Origin: a virus
Reading direction: 5' to 3' (one strand)
Virus record (IMG/VR): IMGVR_UViG_3300009788_000093
Location: 37,280-101,279 of that record
Length of the DNA: 64,000 nucleotides
The position numbers were made by a program, and so were the translations under genes. Shown in pieces: positions 44,112 through 51,999 of this stretch (positions are counted from its first letter, which is position 1; the number at the start of each line of letters is the position of its first letter). The notes under the pieces were generated by a model, which worked only from the letters and a program-made list of their open reading frames with translations, had not been told where the DNA came from and did no database searches.

Positions 44112-44764
44112 GCACTATTGGGATTACTCATGTAACCGGGAGCGGCAGCGAGTATCCAATGAAAGTTTATCACAAGGTTATTAAGCCTGAAGAGATAATT
44201 TTGCTCGAAGGCAATAAGGCGGATTATTGTGTAGGGTGCAGTAATCATGAGAAGAATGGCGGTTGTGCTTGGTGTGCTCCCGACTTCAATAAGCTGGCTA
44301 AAAATTATCCACTCTTTCACATCATATCTTTGCAATCAACTTATGATACTATCCTCAAGTTTGAGAAGATGGCTATCTTTCATAGGCTGTCTAACTTGGA
44401 GCGGTTGACGGCGAATATTATGAATAAGTTGGCGGCGAAATATATTGAAAGCGTAACAGAAAAATCCTACCTAATTTCTCAAGGAAACTGCCGGAGTTGT
44501 CGGTCAAAAGGTTGCGTGGTTGCTGACGGCGAAAAATGCGTTCACCCAACTCGGCGACGTTATAGCCTAGAAGCTACTGGCATAAACGTAGTAAAAACAG
44601 TTAAGAAACAACTTGATATTAAGCTCCTATGGTATGAGCGCGGGACGGGCGTGCTCCCCGACCACATGACTAGGGTGGCAGGAATATTGACCAATATGAC
44701 AATAGAAGAATGCAACGAAGCTATTGAGGAGACAGTGAGGTCGTTATATGGAGGAAAGGAATAG
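44108..44764 (+). CDS. Predicted metal-binding protein, DUF2284-like
   Basis: GTG start overlapping the primase stop. The 218-residue protein has two Cys clusters: CVGCSNHEKNGGCAWCAP (residues about 41-58) and CRSCRSKGC...EKCVHP near 130-150, followed by RRYSLEATGINVVKTVKKQ. The CxxC/CPP-type layout and the second cluster match DUF2284 metal-binding proteins, probably Fe-S. Role in the phage unknown. Confidence 0.62.
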   Translation: MSTIGITHVTGSGSEYPMKVYHKVIKPEEIILLEGNKADYCVGCSNHEKNGGCAWCAPDFNKLAKNYPLFHIISLQSTYDTILKFEKMAIFHRLSNLERLTANIMNKLAAKYIESVTEKSYLISQGNCRSCRSKGCVVADGEKCVHPTRRRYSLEATGINVVKTVKKQLDIKLLWYERGTGVLPDHMTRVAGILTNMTIEECNEAIEETVRSLYGGKE

Positions 44765-44766
44765 TT

Positions 44767-45969
44767 ATGAGTAGGGAAGGTTTTCACAAGGAGCTGGCCA
44801 TCAATCAAATGGTTGCAGCTTACCCAAACGAGTTATTCGTGAGGGCATTTGAGAGTATTTGCCAGGGAACAGAAATAACAGTAAAGGGGGAAAAGACGTT
44901 TGAATTACAACCGATGATAAGTGTCTTAGAGCAGCCTCAAAAAAGGGTGCTGACAATACCATACCGGCGCTTAAACCCGTTCTTCCTTTTAGCTGAATCA
45001 TTGTGGTTATTGGCCGGTAAAAGTGATGCTGGGTTTATTACATATTTTAACCCACGTTTAAATGAGTATCTTGATGAAGGAGAATTTGTCAGGAGGGACG
45101 GGAGTATTGGAAATAATTTTCATGGAGCTTACGGTCAAAGGTTGATGGAATCACCAGGGAGAAGGAGCAAATATATCAACCAGTTAGAACAATGCTATAA
45201 GCGATTGAAGGCAGATCTCAACAGCCGTCAAGCAGTTATGACTATTTGGAATCCATCTAGGGATAATACGGAGATTGAAACCAAAGATACGCCTTGCAAT
45301 ATCGCTATCAGCTTTAAGGTTCGGGACGGCAAGTTGAATATGTCGGTCTTCAATCGTTCTAATGATTTTGTTTGGGGTTATTGTTCGACCAACATTGTCC
45401 AGTTTAGTGTGATTCAGGAAGTGCTTGCCGGTTATTTAGGCGTTGAGATTGGACGGTACATTCAATACAGTGATAGCATGCATGTCTACGAAAGCAATCC
45501 ATACTATAAAGCCTATCATCAACCGAATAGTAAGGTTAAAGCTGCGGCTCATTATCACCACGTTTGGAATAAATACGATATCTATAAGTCAGTTAAACCG
45601 TTGCCAATTAAGTCGGAGAGCCCGGAAGAGTTTGAGGCAGATGTTCAAAAGACATATGATATTATCGATAGGCTGATTACAGGGAAAGACGTTGAGATAT
45701 ATTCTGTTAAGAATGAATATTTGAAGCTTACTAAAGAGGCATTGTCAACTTGGATGTTAATTCAGGACGGCTATTTTCTAGAAGCTACCGAAAACATTCG
45801 GGATATGGTGCTTTGCGATTGGAAGGTTGAAATAATCAGGTATATGTACACGCACCTAATGAGGCAAGGCTGGGAGCAAGGTAACATCGTAGATGAGCTA
45901 GGGATTGAACAATTGCCAATAGTGGCAGCCACGTATGTGATGCATGATGACGGGGAGGCGCTAATATGA
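44767..45969 (+). CDS. Thymidylate synthase-like enzyme, possible dUMP hydroxymethylase
   Basis: The 400-residue protein has the thymidylate synthase order: LNPFFLLAESLWLLAGKSD, a catalytic Cys in KDTPCNIAISF, then FNRSNDFVWGYCSTNIVQFS with the substrate-binding Asn, and YIQYSDSMHVYE. The C-terminal 130 residues are longer than and unlike classical ThyA. Related phage enzymes make 5-hydroxymethyl-dUMP. Given the hypermodification genes further right, hydroxymethylase activity is likely but cannot be decided from the motifs alone. Confidence 0.83.
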   Translation: MSREGFHKELAINQMVAAYPNELFVRAFESICQGTEITVKGEKTFELQPMISVLEQPQKRVLTIPYRRLNPFFLLAESLWLLAGKSDAGFITYFNPRLNEYLDEGEFVRRDGSIGNNFHGAYGQRLMESPGRRSKYINQLEQCYKRLKADLNSRQAVMTIWNPSRDNTEIETKDTPCNIAISFKVRDGKLNMSVFNRSNDFVWGYCSTNIVQFSVIQEVLAGYLGVEIGRYIQYSDSMHVYESNPYYKAYHQPNSKVKAAAHYHHVWNKYDIYKSVKPLPIKSESPEEFEADVQKTYDIIDRLITGKDVEIYSVKNEYLKLTKEALSTWMLIQDGYFLEATENIRDMVLCDWKVEIIRYMYTHLMRQGWEQGNIVDELGIEQLPIVAATYVMHDDGEALI

Positions 45970-46424
45970 GCGGGGGAATGACGGATGAATATTTGGACCA
46001 CTTGATCGAGGAAAGTGAGGGAGGGGAGCCACCTAAACAACCAAAAACATATTTACAATTCAGGCCGGAAGGTGATCAAACGCGGCCAGGGGAATTGACC
46101 GCGAATCTTAGTCGGTTGTCTGAAGCGATGATTAAGTTGTGTGCTAAGAAGAACACGGTATATCGCGATAGTTATGCAAAACATGGTGAATTACTTGGGC
46201 TTTTCAGCAATTTAACAAGAAAATACGATCGAATTGAAGCTATTATGACCAGCGGTATCGATGGTAATCCGGTTATTGGAAACTTAGGCGATGAATCGAA
46301 AGCTACTACAATAATGGATTTAACGCTGTATGGGCTGCTCTGGTTGGAGTGGCTTGCTAAAAATAAACCAGAAGAATTCGACGGAGTGGTTAAGGAATTG
46401 GAGCAATGGGGTATACAACTCTAG
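45966..46424 (+). CDS. DUF1599 / nucleotide-modification-associated protein (tentative)
   Basis: The 152-residue helical protein contains LCAKKNTVYRDSYAKHG and NLTRKYDRIEAIM followed by ATTIMDLTLYGLLWLEWL. This matches the Kn-x-Y...K-x-dRi...dl-x-Y order of DUF1599 (Nmad1) and MazG-like proteins, often linked to modified bases. It overlaps the synthase gene by four bases, supporting a joint role. Confidence 0.55.
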   Translation: MSGGMTDEYLDHLIEESEGGEPPKQPKTYLQFRPEGDQTRPGELTANLSRLSEAMIKLCAKKNTVYRDSYAKHGELLGLFSNLTRKYDRIEAIMTSGIDGNPVIGNLGDESKATTIMDLTLYGLLWLEWLAKNKPEEFDGVVKELEQWGIQL

Positions 46425-46813
46425 AAAACCAGATCCTCCATTCGCGCCGGGGCGTTAAACAAAACCGAGGAACTGACCTTGAGGTGATAGCGCAAGGCAT
46501 GTTAGATAGACTTGAGAAGCGATATGCTGATGAAGGTTTTGATATTAGCCAATTAGGGAATAAACAGCTAATGGAAGCTTGGCGTCAAATTATTGACGAG
46601 GAAGTTAAATATGTCAGGGTGTATTCGCCCACACTAGATGACGAAATTGTTCTGAGTCAATATGGCCAAGAGAATTGGCCGGGTAAGAAGAAGATATATT
46701 CTCGAGACGAAATGAAATTGTTAATTGGGGCCGATAAAGAACTCTTAAGGGCGGTTCATTTATTGAAATCAGAAATACCGGGAATGGAAGTAGTGGGGGT
46801 GGAAGATATATGA
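46406..46813 (+). CDS. Hypothetical helical protein
   Basis: The 135-residue charged helical protein contains ISQLGNKQLMEAWRQIIDEE and KKIYSRDEMKLLIGADKELL. It overlaps both neighbours. No family recognised. Confidence 0.6.
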   Translation: MGYTTLENQILHSRRGVKQNRGTDLEVIAQGMLDRLEKRYADEGFDISQLGNKQLMEAWRQIIDEEVKYVRVYSPTLDDEIVLSQYGQENWPGKKKIYSRDEMKLLIGADKELLRAVHLLKSEIPGMEVVGVEDI

Positions 46814-47247
46814 AGCAAGCTGTATTTGCCGTAGATCCCGGGGATGAAATTATGAATTGGCTCGTTGCGGGGTCGGATGGGAATATTCAAAGGTACGGCG
46901 AAGGCAATATGATTGAATTTGAGGAAGCACTTCTTGAGGCGAATCAACATTATGTGACTAAGGCTGGGATGGTTGTCGTCATTGAAGATTACATCAGCTA
47001 TCCGGGCAACGCTAAGTTGTATAAACCGCTTTTAACTGCGGAGAATTTGGGTGTGGCTAAATATATTTGTGACCGTGAACAGATTCCGTATGTTCTCCAA
47101 AAAGCTGGGGAAATGAAGTTGTTTGGTGACGATTATTTGCGGCTCAAGGGGTTGTGGGTAAAGAATCGACATTATAGGTCGTGCCTGAAGCATTATTTGG
47201 TTTACAAGAAAAAGGAAGCAGCAGGTCATGCCCCGAAAGGGATATAA
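46810..47247 (+). CDS. RuvC/RNase H-fold resolvase-like protein
   Basis: The 145-residue protein opens with AVFAVDPGDEIMNWLV (first acidic residue) and has VVVIEDYISYPGNAKLYK (second), followed by IPYVLQKAGEMK, the usual phage Holliday-junction resolvase order. The expected third acidic site appears as NRHYRSCLKHYLVYK, with Ser where Asp is typical, and the extreme C-terminus overlaps a homing endonuclease gene by 20 bases. The end of the gene may have been altered by that insertion. Confidence 0.65.
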   Translation: MKQAVFAVDPGDEIMNWLVAGSDGNIQRYGEGNMIEFEEALLEANQHYVTKAGMVVVIEDYISYPGNAKLYKPLLTAENLGVAKYICDREQIPYVLQKAGEMKLFGDDYLRLKGLWVKNRHYRSCLKHYLVYKKKEAAGHAPKGI

Positions 47248-47929
47248 GCAAACAGTTGAACACCGAAAGAAGAGAGGTGACGCACTCAAAGGCAGAAAAC
47301 GCAAAGAGACTTCTGAAGAAACTAAGCTTAAAATAAGTAATGCCCTCAAGGGTAAGCCGTCTTGGATGAAAGGTAGAAAGCATTCTGAGGAAACCAAACA
47401 GAAAATGAGCGAATCTCAGAAAAAGAGGGTTGGAGTTTGTTGGCCGAAAGGCAAGAAACATTCTGAAGAAACTAAGCTTAAAATAAGTAAGGCTAAACAA
47501 GGGGTATTGCGCGGTTCACCTTCAGAAGAAACTAAGGACAAAATGCGCGAAGCATCTGCTAGGCGATGGGGCGATCCCGAGGCAAAGCAAGAACAGTTAA
47601 GGAAGATGCGAGAAGGAAGAACATATGCTGGCACAACCATAGAGCTTGCCATAAGGGCGGTCTTAGATGAATGGGGCGTCACTCATATTGATAATAAATA
47701 TTATGCAGGAAGGGAATGCGATATATTCATCCCTTGTTGTAACTTGAATATAGAATGTGACGGAGACTATTGGCACGGTAGGCCGGGGGTAAGGGAAAGC
47801 GATAGGGAACGAGATATATTTATGAGAGCGTTAGGCTATGAGGTAGTAAGAATTTGGGAGAAAGATATTAGGGAAAACCCTGAGGTGGCACTTGAAGCAG
47901 CGTTAATAGAAAGGATAGGTAATGGATAA
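47228..47929 (+). CDS. Freestanding homing endonuclease, NUMOD3 plus Vsr/DUF559-like nuclease
   Basis: The 233-residue protein has four N-terminal NUMOD3 DNA-binding units (SEETKLKISNALKG, SEETKQKMSESQKK, SEETKLKISKAKQG, SEETKDKMREAS) and a C-terminal nuclease with TIELAIRAVLDEWGV, ECDIFIPCCNLNIECDGDYWHG and a Vsr-like acidic/His core. The nuclease resembles that of the MuF intein. It is a mobile gene inserted at the 3' end of the resolvase gene. Confidence 0.88.
   Translation: MPRKGYKQTVEHRKKRGDALKGRKRKETSEETKLKISNALKGKPSWMKGRKHSEETKQKMSESQKKRVGVCWPKGKKHSEETKLKISKAKQGVLRGSPSEETKDKMREASARRWGDPEAKQEQLRKMREGRTYAGTTIELAIRAVLDEWGVTHIDNKYYAGRECDIFIPCCNLNIECDGDYWHGRPGVRESDRERDIFMRALGYEVVRIWEKDIRENPEVALEAALIERIGNG
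47311..47490 (+). repeat. Perfect 30-bp direct repeat pair within the NUMOD3 region
   Basis: The 30 bases at 47311-47340 and 47461-47490 are identical, 150 bases apart, and encode the same SEETKLKIS unit. Identity at every third position implies recent duplication or gene conversion. Confidence 0.9.
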
Positions 47930-48365
47930 AGCCATCATTGTGGATATTGATGGTACATTAGCTGATATTTCTCATAGAATTCATCTTTTAGTTGGGCGCG
48001 ATAGCAAGGACTGGTGCAATTTCGAATCTGGTTGTGTTGATGATGGCGTTTACGAATGGGCAGCAAATTTAGTGCGGATGTATAAGGGTGCTGGGTATAA
48101 GATTTTGCTGGTTAGCGGAAGGACAGAAAGTGTTCGGGGCGAAACAGAGCGTTGGCTGAAGCTTCATAATATACCATACGACGAATTGCATCTTCGACCT
48201 GTTGGGAATTTTATTTCTGATTGTGAATTAAAGCAAGAAGTTTATATTTCTGTGCTTTCGGGTAAATACTCAATTGAGTTTGTAGTGGAAGACCGCGCCA
48301 GAGTTGTCTCGATGTGGAGACGTAACGGCCTTACATGTCTTGCTTGCGCAGAGGGAGACTATTGA
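47922..48365 (+). CDS. HAD phosphatase, polynucleotide 3'-phosphatase-like
   Basis: The 147-residue protein has HAD motif I AIIVDIDGTLADISHR, motif II LLVSGRT and a C-terminal FVVEDRARVVSMWRRNGLTCL ending in an AEGDY tip. This matches the phosphatase domain of T4 polynucleotide kinase, without its kinase half. It can remove 3' or cyclic phosphates from broken RNA or DNA, fitting the RNA ligases elsewhere in the window. Confidence 0.85.
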   Translation: MDKAIIVDIDGTLADISHRIHLLVGRDSKDWCNFESGCVDDGVYEWAANLVRMYKGAGYKILLVSGRTESVRGETERWLKLHNIPYDELHLRPVGNFISDCELKQEVYISVLSGKYSIEFVVEDRARVVSMWRRNGLTCLACAEGDY

Positions 48366-48613
48366 GAAATAGAGTTAACATAGTTTTTCTTGGCCTAACA
48401 ATTATTATTGCCGCAGGGCTTGCTTTTGTTGTGGTCAAGTATGGCCCTATGCAGCGAGTTAAACAGCGAGCAGTGGTTGCACAGAAGGTATTAAGTCGAG
48501 CTGATAAAACGGTTAAGATAGATGAATACAATACGATATTTTACATAGACAATGAGTGCTTTATTTATCGTGACAGACCAAACCATTACCCAGAATTAAG
48601 AGGGTGTAATTGA
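48362..48613 (+). CDS. Membrane-anchored paralogue of the pilin-like protein
   Basis: TTG start after GAGGGAG, overlapping the phosphatase stop. The 83-residue protein has one N-terminal membrane segment (VNIVFLGLTIIIAAGLAFVV) and a C-terminal part IDEYNTIFYIDNECFIYRD...LRGC that aligns with the end of the next protein. It lacks the prepilin cleavage motif. Two cysteines in the outer part could form a disulfide. The two genes overlap by one base. Confidence 0.72.
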   Translation: MRNRVNIVFLGLTIIIAAGLAFVVVKYGPMQRVKQRAVVAQKVLSRADKTVKIDEYNTIFYIDNECFIYRDRPNHYPELRGCN

Positions 48614-48915
48614 TGGCAAACCAAAAAGGCTTCACACTCGTAGAGCTAATGGTTATAGTTCTGATCATCGGTATTTTGGTCGCAGTCGGCATTCCGGTTT
48701 TCGGTAGTGCCGCTGATAAGGCACGAGAGAGGGCTGAGGGCGTTCCGGATGAACCGGAAAAGTCTTTGATCCCTAATAATGCCACAGACGTTGAAGTAAT
48801 AGGCGATTTCACTATTTTCTATTTAAACGATGACTGCTTTATGCTATATGAAGAAATCGTCCCGAACGGTACTAAGTATCATGACCTAAAGGCGTGTTGC
48901 GAAAATGAGTCATAG
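48613..48915 (+). CDS. Type IV pilin-like (pseudopilin-type) protein
   Basis: The 100-residue protein has a class III signal peptide: a six-residue basic leader ending in Gly, then FTLVELMVIVLIIGILVAVG with Glu at mature position 5, the exact prepilin peptidase motif. The mature 94 residues are of minor-pilin size and end in DFTIFYLNDDCFMLYEE and LKACC. Host prepilin peptidase would be required. Structural pilin, decoy or exclusion factor are all possible; none is proven. Confidence 0.83.
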   Translation: MANQKGFTLVELMVIVLIIGILVAVGIPVFGSAADKARERAEGVPDEPEKSLIPNNATDVEVIGDFTIFYLNDDCFMLYEEIVPNGTKYHDLKACCENES

Positions 48916-49276
48916 GATCGCAATCGTAGGTTCTCGCGATTATAATAACTTAGGCTTGGTGCGGAAGTTCGTACGCAACTTACCGGCAGGGGCAATAGTT
49001 GTTTCCGGGGCAGCTCGGGGTGTTGATAGAACGGCTGAGGTTGAAGCTATAAAGAATGGGTACGAAGTAGCCATCAAACCACCGAATGTGCTTAAATATG
49101 GGATACCATTAGCTCTATTTATGAGAAATACAGAAATAGTTAAGGCGTCTGACGAAGTTGTTGCATTTTGGGATGGGCATAGCACCGGGACGTTTGACAC
49201 CCTAAGGAAAGCTAAAAGGGCGAAGTTACCTATAACGGTCTATAACGAAGAAGGGGAAAAGGTGGATTGGGAATGA
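48905..49276 (+). CDS. YspA-like SLOG-domain protein
   Basis: The 123-residue protein has the SLOG/DprA-like nucleotide fold: RIAIVGSRDYNNLGLVRKFV, IVVSGAARGVDRTAEVEAI and SDEVVAFWDGHSTGTFDTL. YspA-type proteins bind nucleotide-like ligands and are common on phages. Function in infection unknown. Confidence 0.83.
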   Translation: MSHRIAIVGSRDYNNLGLVRKFVRNLPAGAIVVSGAARGVDRTAEVEAIKNGYEVAIKPPNVLKYGIPLALFMRNTEIVKASDEVVAFWDGHSTGTFDTLRKAKRAKLPITVYNEEGEKVDWE

Positions 49277-49542
49277 GCATAGGTGTGCACGCAATACTTG
49301 AGATATTACAATCATCTGCATTGGCGCTTTTGTGTGTAGTTGTTCTTGCGAACGTTCTACTAGCAAGGCGACTTGCGAGCAGCATGGGGCAAATTGATAT
49401 GTTGGAACTAAGGATGGATATACACACAACCAGGCTTGAGGGGCTAGAAGGGCATAAGCACGAAGGTGATAAGATTATTAAGCCAGAAATAATGCCAACG
49501 CCTAGGATGAAGGAGTGGAAGGATAAACTTGAAGGTTTATAG
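49273..49542 (+). CDS. Small membrane protein with coiled coil
   Basis: From the ATG at 49273, 89 residues: one N-terminal membrane segment (ILQSSALALLCVVVLANVLL) followed by a coiled coil (GQIDMLELRMDIHTTRLEG). Spanin-like topology is superficial only. Its end overlaps rtcB. Confidence 0.6.
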   Translation: MSIGVHAILEILQSSALALLCVVVLANVLLARRLASSMGQIDMLELRMDIHTTRLEGLEGHKHEGDKIIKPEIMPTPRMKEWKDKLEGL

Positions 49543-50686
49543 AGAAAATGGACTTCCAATAAAAGCGTGGCTTGACGATATAGAAGATGGTGCGTTGAAG
49601 CAGGCATATAACTTGGCCGAATTACCGTTCGTCTATAAGCATATTGCGCTTATGCCGGACGCTCATGTCGGGTACGGAATGCCAATCGGGGGTATTATGG
49701 CTACTAAGGGCGTTGTTGTGCCTTATGCGGTTGGGTACGATATTGGTTGTGGTATGTGCGTGTGTAGCCTTGGTATTAAGGATATCAGCAAAGAAGATTT
49801 GAAAAAGGTTATGGGGCTTATCCGTAAACGGATTCCAGTCGGCAAAAATTGGCATAAGGAAATGAAGGCGACGGGCTTTTTGCCTGATTTGCCCGACAAT
49901 ACACCTATCGTTGAGCGGGAATATGCTAAGGCTCGTAAGCAGGTTGGAACCTTAGGCGGGGGCAACCACTTTATTGAAATTCAAAAAGGTTCAGGCGGCT
50001 ATATCCATATAATGATTCACAGCGGTAGCCGGAACCTTGGGCACCAGGTGGCCGGTCATTATAATAAGGTGGCGGTTGAGCTGAATGAAAGATGGTTTTC
50101 AAAGGTGCCGAAGGAATGGCAGTTGGCATTTTTACCGACGGATACCGACGAGGGCAGAGCTTATATGGCTGAGATGGAATACTGCCTTAAGTTTGCCCGT
50201 AAAAACCGGGCGTTCATGATGAATGAGGTAATCAAGATTTTCGTCAGCGAGGGAATATCTGGGCCAGAAGAAACATATCTTGACGTGGCGCATAACTATG
50301 CCGCTTGGGAAAACCATTTTGGTCAAAATGTTATTGTTCATAGGAAGGGAGCAACGAGAGCTTATGAAGGAGAGCGCGGAATTATACCGGGTTCCCAAGG
50401 AGCCTTTAGTTACATTGTTAAAGGTAAGGGTCACGAAATGGCGTTCAAGTCTTGCTCCCACGGTGCAGGTAGAAAGATGGGGCGCAAAGACGCTATTCGC
50501 AGCCTTGATATGGCTGAACAAATAGATATCCTTGACGCTAAAGGGGTTATTCATTCGGTGCGGAACAAAGGCAACCTTGACGAAGCACCAGGTGCTTATA
50601 AGGACATAGCTGAGGTTATGGCTAACCAAAGCGACCTAGTTGATATTGAAGTTGAGCTAACGCCGCTGGCGGTGATTAAGGGGTAG
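49529..50686 (+). CDS. rtcB: RtcB-type RNA ligase
   Basis: TTG start behind GGAAGG. The 385-residue protein has the RtcB signatures: MPDAHVGYGMPIGGIMAT, AVGYDIGCGM (metal Cys), GTLGGGNHFIE, IHSGSRNLGHQ, and SHGAGRKMGR containing the guanylylated His. RtcB joins 2',3'-cyclic phosphate and 5'-OH RNA ends with GTP, as after anticodon nuclease cleavage. Slightly shorter than bacterial RtcB (about 400-480). Confidence 0.96.
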   Translation: MKVYRENGLPIKAWLDDIEDGALKQAYNLAELPFVYKHIALMPDAHVGYGMPIGGIMATKGVVVPYAVGYDIGCGMCVCSLGIKDISKEDLKKVMGLIRKRIPVGKNWHKEMKATGFLPDLPDNTPIVEREYAKARKQVGTLGGGNHFIEIQKGSGGYIHIMIHSGSRNLGHQVAGHYNKVAVELNERWFSKVPKEWQLAFLPTDTDEGRAYMAEMEYCLKFARKNRAFMMNEVIKIFVSEGISGPEETYLDVAHNYAAWENHFGQNVIVHRKGATRAYEGERGIIPGSQGAFSYIVKGKGHEMAFKSCSHGAGRKMGRKDAIRSLDMAEQIDILDAKGVIHSVRNKGNLDEAPGAYKDIAEVMANQSDLVDIEVELTPLAVIKG

Positions 50687-50688
50687 AA

Positions 50689-51282
50689 ATGTTTGTAATT
50701 CCAAAAGAAGAACAAGAGTTTACAACAGAAGATTTAGATACAGAATTATTACAACTAGGGCTTGCGAAAGAACAAGCAGGAAAACTAGGGCTATCTTTAG
50801 AACCTTATGAAATAAGAGAGGCCATTATTAAAGATAAACTGGGATTGGTTAAATGTCAGGTTACAGTTGATAGTGACGGTGATTTTCGGCTTAATGTTGG
50901 AGGTGAGTCGGTAACATGTACTTCTGGGGGGAACCACACTAGATATTTTAACAAGATAGCAATAGAAGATTTCAACGAACCGATTCCTGCCGATATATTG
51001 AATAAGTGTGGGAAAGTAAAAGAAATGTTTAGCTGTGAAACAGCACTACATATTTATACACCTCAATGGGACAAAGATCCATTAGTTATGTTAAATTTCC
51101 CAACCTGGAAATTAGATTACATAGTTGCTCAATGGGAAGAATTTTATGAGATACCGCAAGAGAAAAAAATAATAGCTAAAAAACCTGAACACGATTATTC
51201 AAACAATTACAACATCAATGACCATACCCCCGAAGAAAACATTAAACGTATAAAGCAGAAACGAGGTTGGTTTAGCAGATGA
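50689..51282 (+). CDS. Hypothetical protein
   Basis: The 197-residue protein has no recognised family. It has an acidic N-terminus (QEFTTEDLDTELLQLGLAKE), a beta-strand centre with a CTSGGNHTRY loop, and a C-terminal part with FNFPTWKL-type residues and a basic end. Lies three bases after rtcB. Confidence 0.62.
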   Translation: MFVIPKEEQEFTTEDLDTELLQLGLAKEQAGKLGLSLEPYEIREAIIKDKLGLVKCQVTVDSDGDFRLNVGGESVTCTSGGNHTRYFNKIAIEDFNEPIPADILNKCGKVKEMFSCETALHIYTPQWDKDPLVMLNFPTWKLDYIVAQWEEFYEIPQEKKIIAKKPEHDYSNNYNINDHTPEENIKRIKQKRGWFSR

Positions 51283-51464
51283 AAATATTAGGAATATGCG
51301 GAATCTTAGTTTGTACATATTTCGGTTGGCTTGCAATAGAGCGGGGCCAATGGATTATGTTACCGGCAGTCTTGGTTGGCATTTTACTATGGGCTAATCT
51401 TTTAGATTTGCCAAGGCGACAGAAAAATCGTTGGGCGAAACAAGATGAAAGAATAGGGTTATGA
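51279..51464 (+). CDS. Small two-helix membrane protein
   Basis: 61 residues with two hydrophobic segments (ILGICGILVCTYFGWLAI and MLPAVLVGILLWANLL) and a basic tail. ATGA overlaps at both ends. Unknown function. Confidence 0.6.
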   Translation: MKILGICGILVCTYFGWLAIERGQWIMLPAVLVGILLWANLLDLPRRQKNRWAKQDERIGL

Positions 51465-51793
51465 GTCAAAAACGAGGATTCAAGTCTAAAATTATAGAAT
51501 GTAGTTGCGGGTTTGGTGATGCTTTCCTTAGGATCGGTATGGAAGATTTTGATGGAGAGATTAAGGAATCGGACGAAATTGAGCGTGATTGGTATGTGCA
51601 GGTTATTCATGTTCACCGAAATTGGCGTGATCGTTTCGGTATGATTTGGAATTTACTGCGTCACGGCGAAGTGCATCACGGGGAGATACTTCTTGATACG
51701 GTAGACATAAAAGAGCTTCACGAACTTACCGGGGAATGGTTGAGGGATTATGCAAAGTATCACGATAAACGGCAGGCGCATTTATTGAAATGA
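51461..51793 (+). CDS. Hypothetical protein with CSCG motif
   Basis: The 110-residue protein contains IIECSCGFGDAFLRIGMED, DWYVQVIHVHRNWRDRF and a C-terminal helix. I recognise the layout from small uncharacterised phage proteins but no function. Overlaps both neighbours. Confidence 0.62.
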   Translation: MSQKRGFKSKIIECSCGFGDAFLRIGMEDFDGEIKESDEIERDWYVQVIHVHRNWRDRFGMIWNLLRHGEVHHGEILLDTVDIKELHELTGEWLRDYAKYHDKRQAHLLK

Positions 51794-51999
51794 AATTATG
51801 CTCTAATTGTTTAGATAAAAGCGAGCTTATTTGTGATTGGTGTAAGCATTTCCCTACTGATGAAGAGCTAGGCGATGATTACACTGGGGATGCTCTTTGT
51901 AAAAAATTAAATAAAATTGTAAATTTGATACAACCAGCGTGTGACGATTTTCATTGTTTTATGCGGGACAAAGAGGAAGAACAGGGGGGATTGTTTTGA
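51790..51999 (+). CDS. Small cysteine-rich protein
   Basis: 69 residues with seven cysteines (CSNCLDKSELICDWCKHF; later CKK, PACDDFHCF), consistent with one or two metal sites. Its stop overlaps the TTG start of the Fic gene. Confidence 0.6.
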   Translation: MKLCSNCLDKSELICDWCKHFPTDEELGDDYTGDALCKKLNKIVNLIQPACDDFHCFMRDKEEEQGGLF

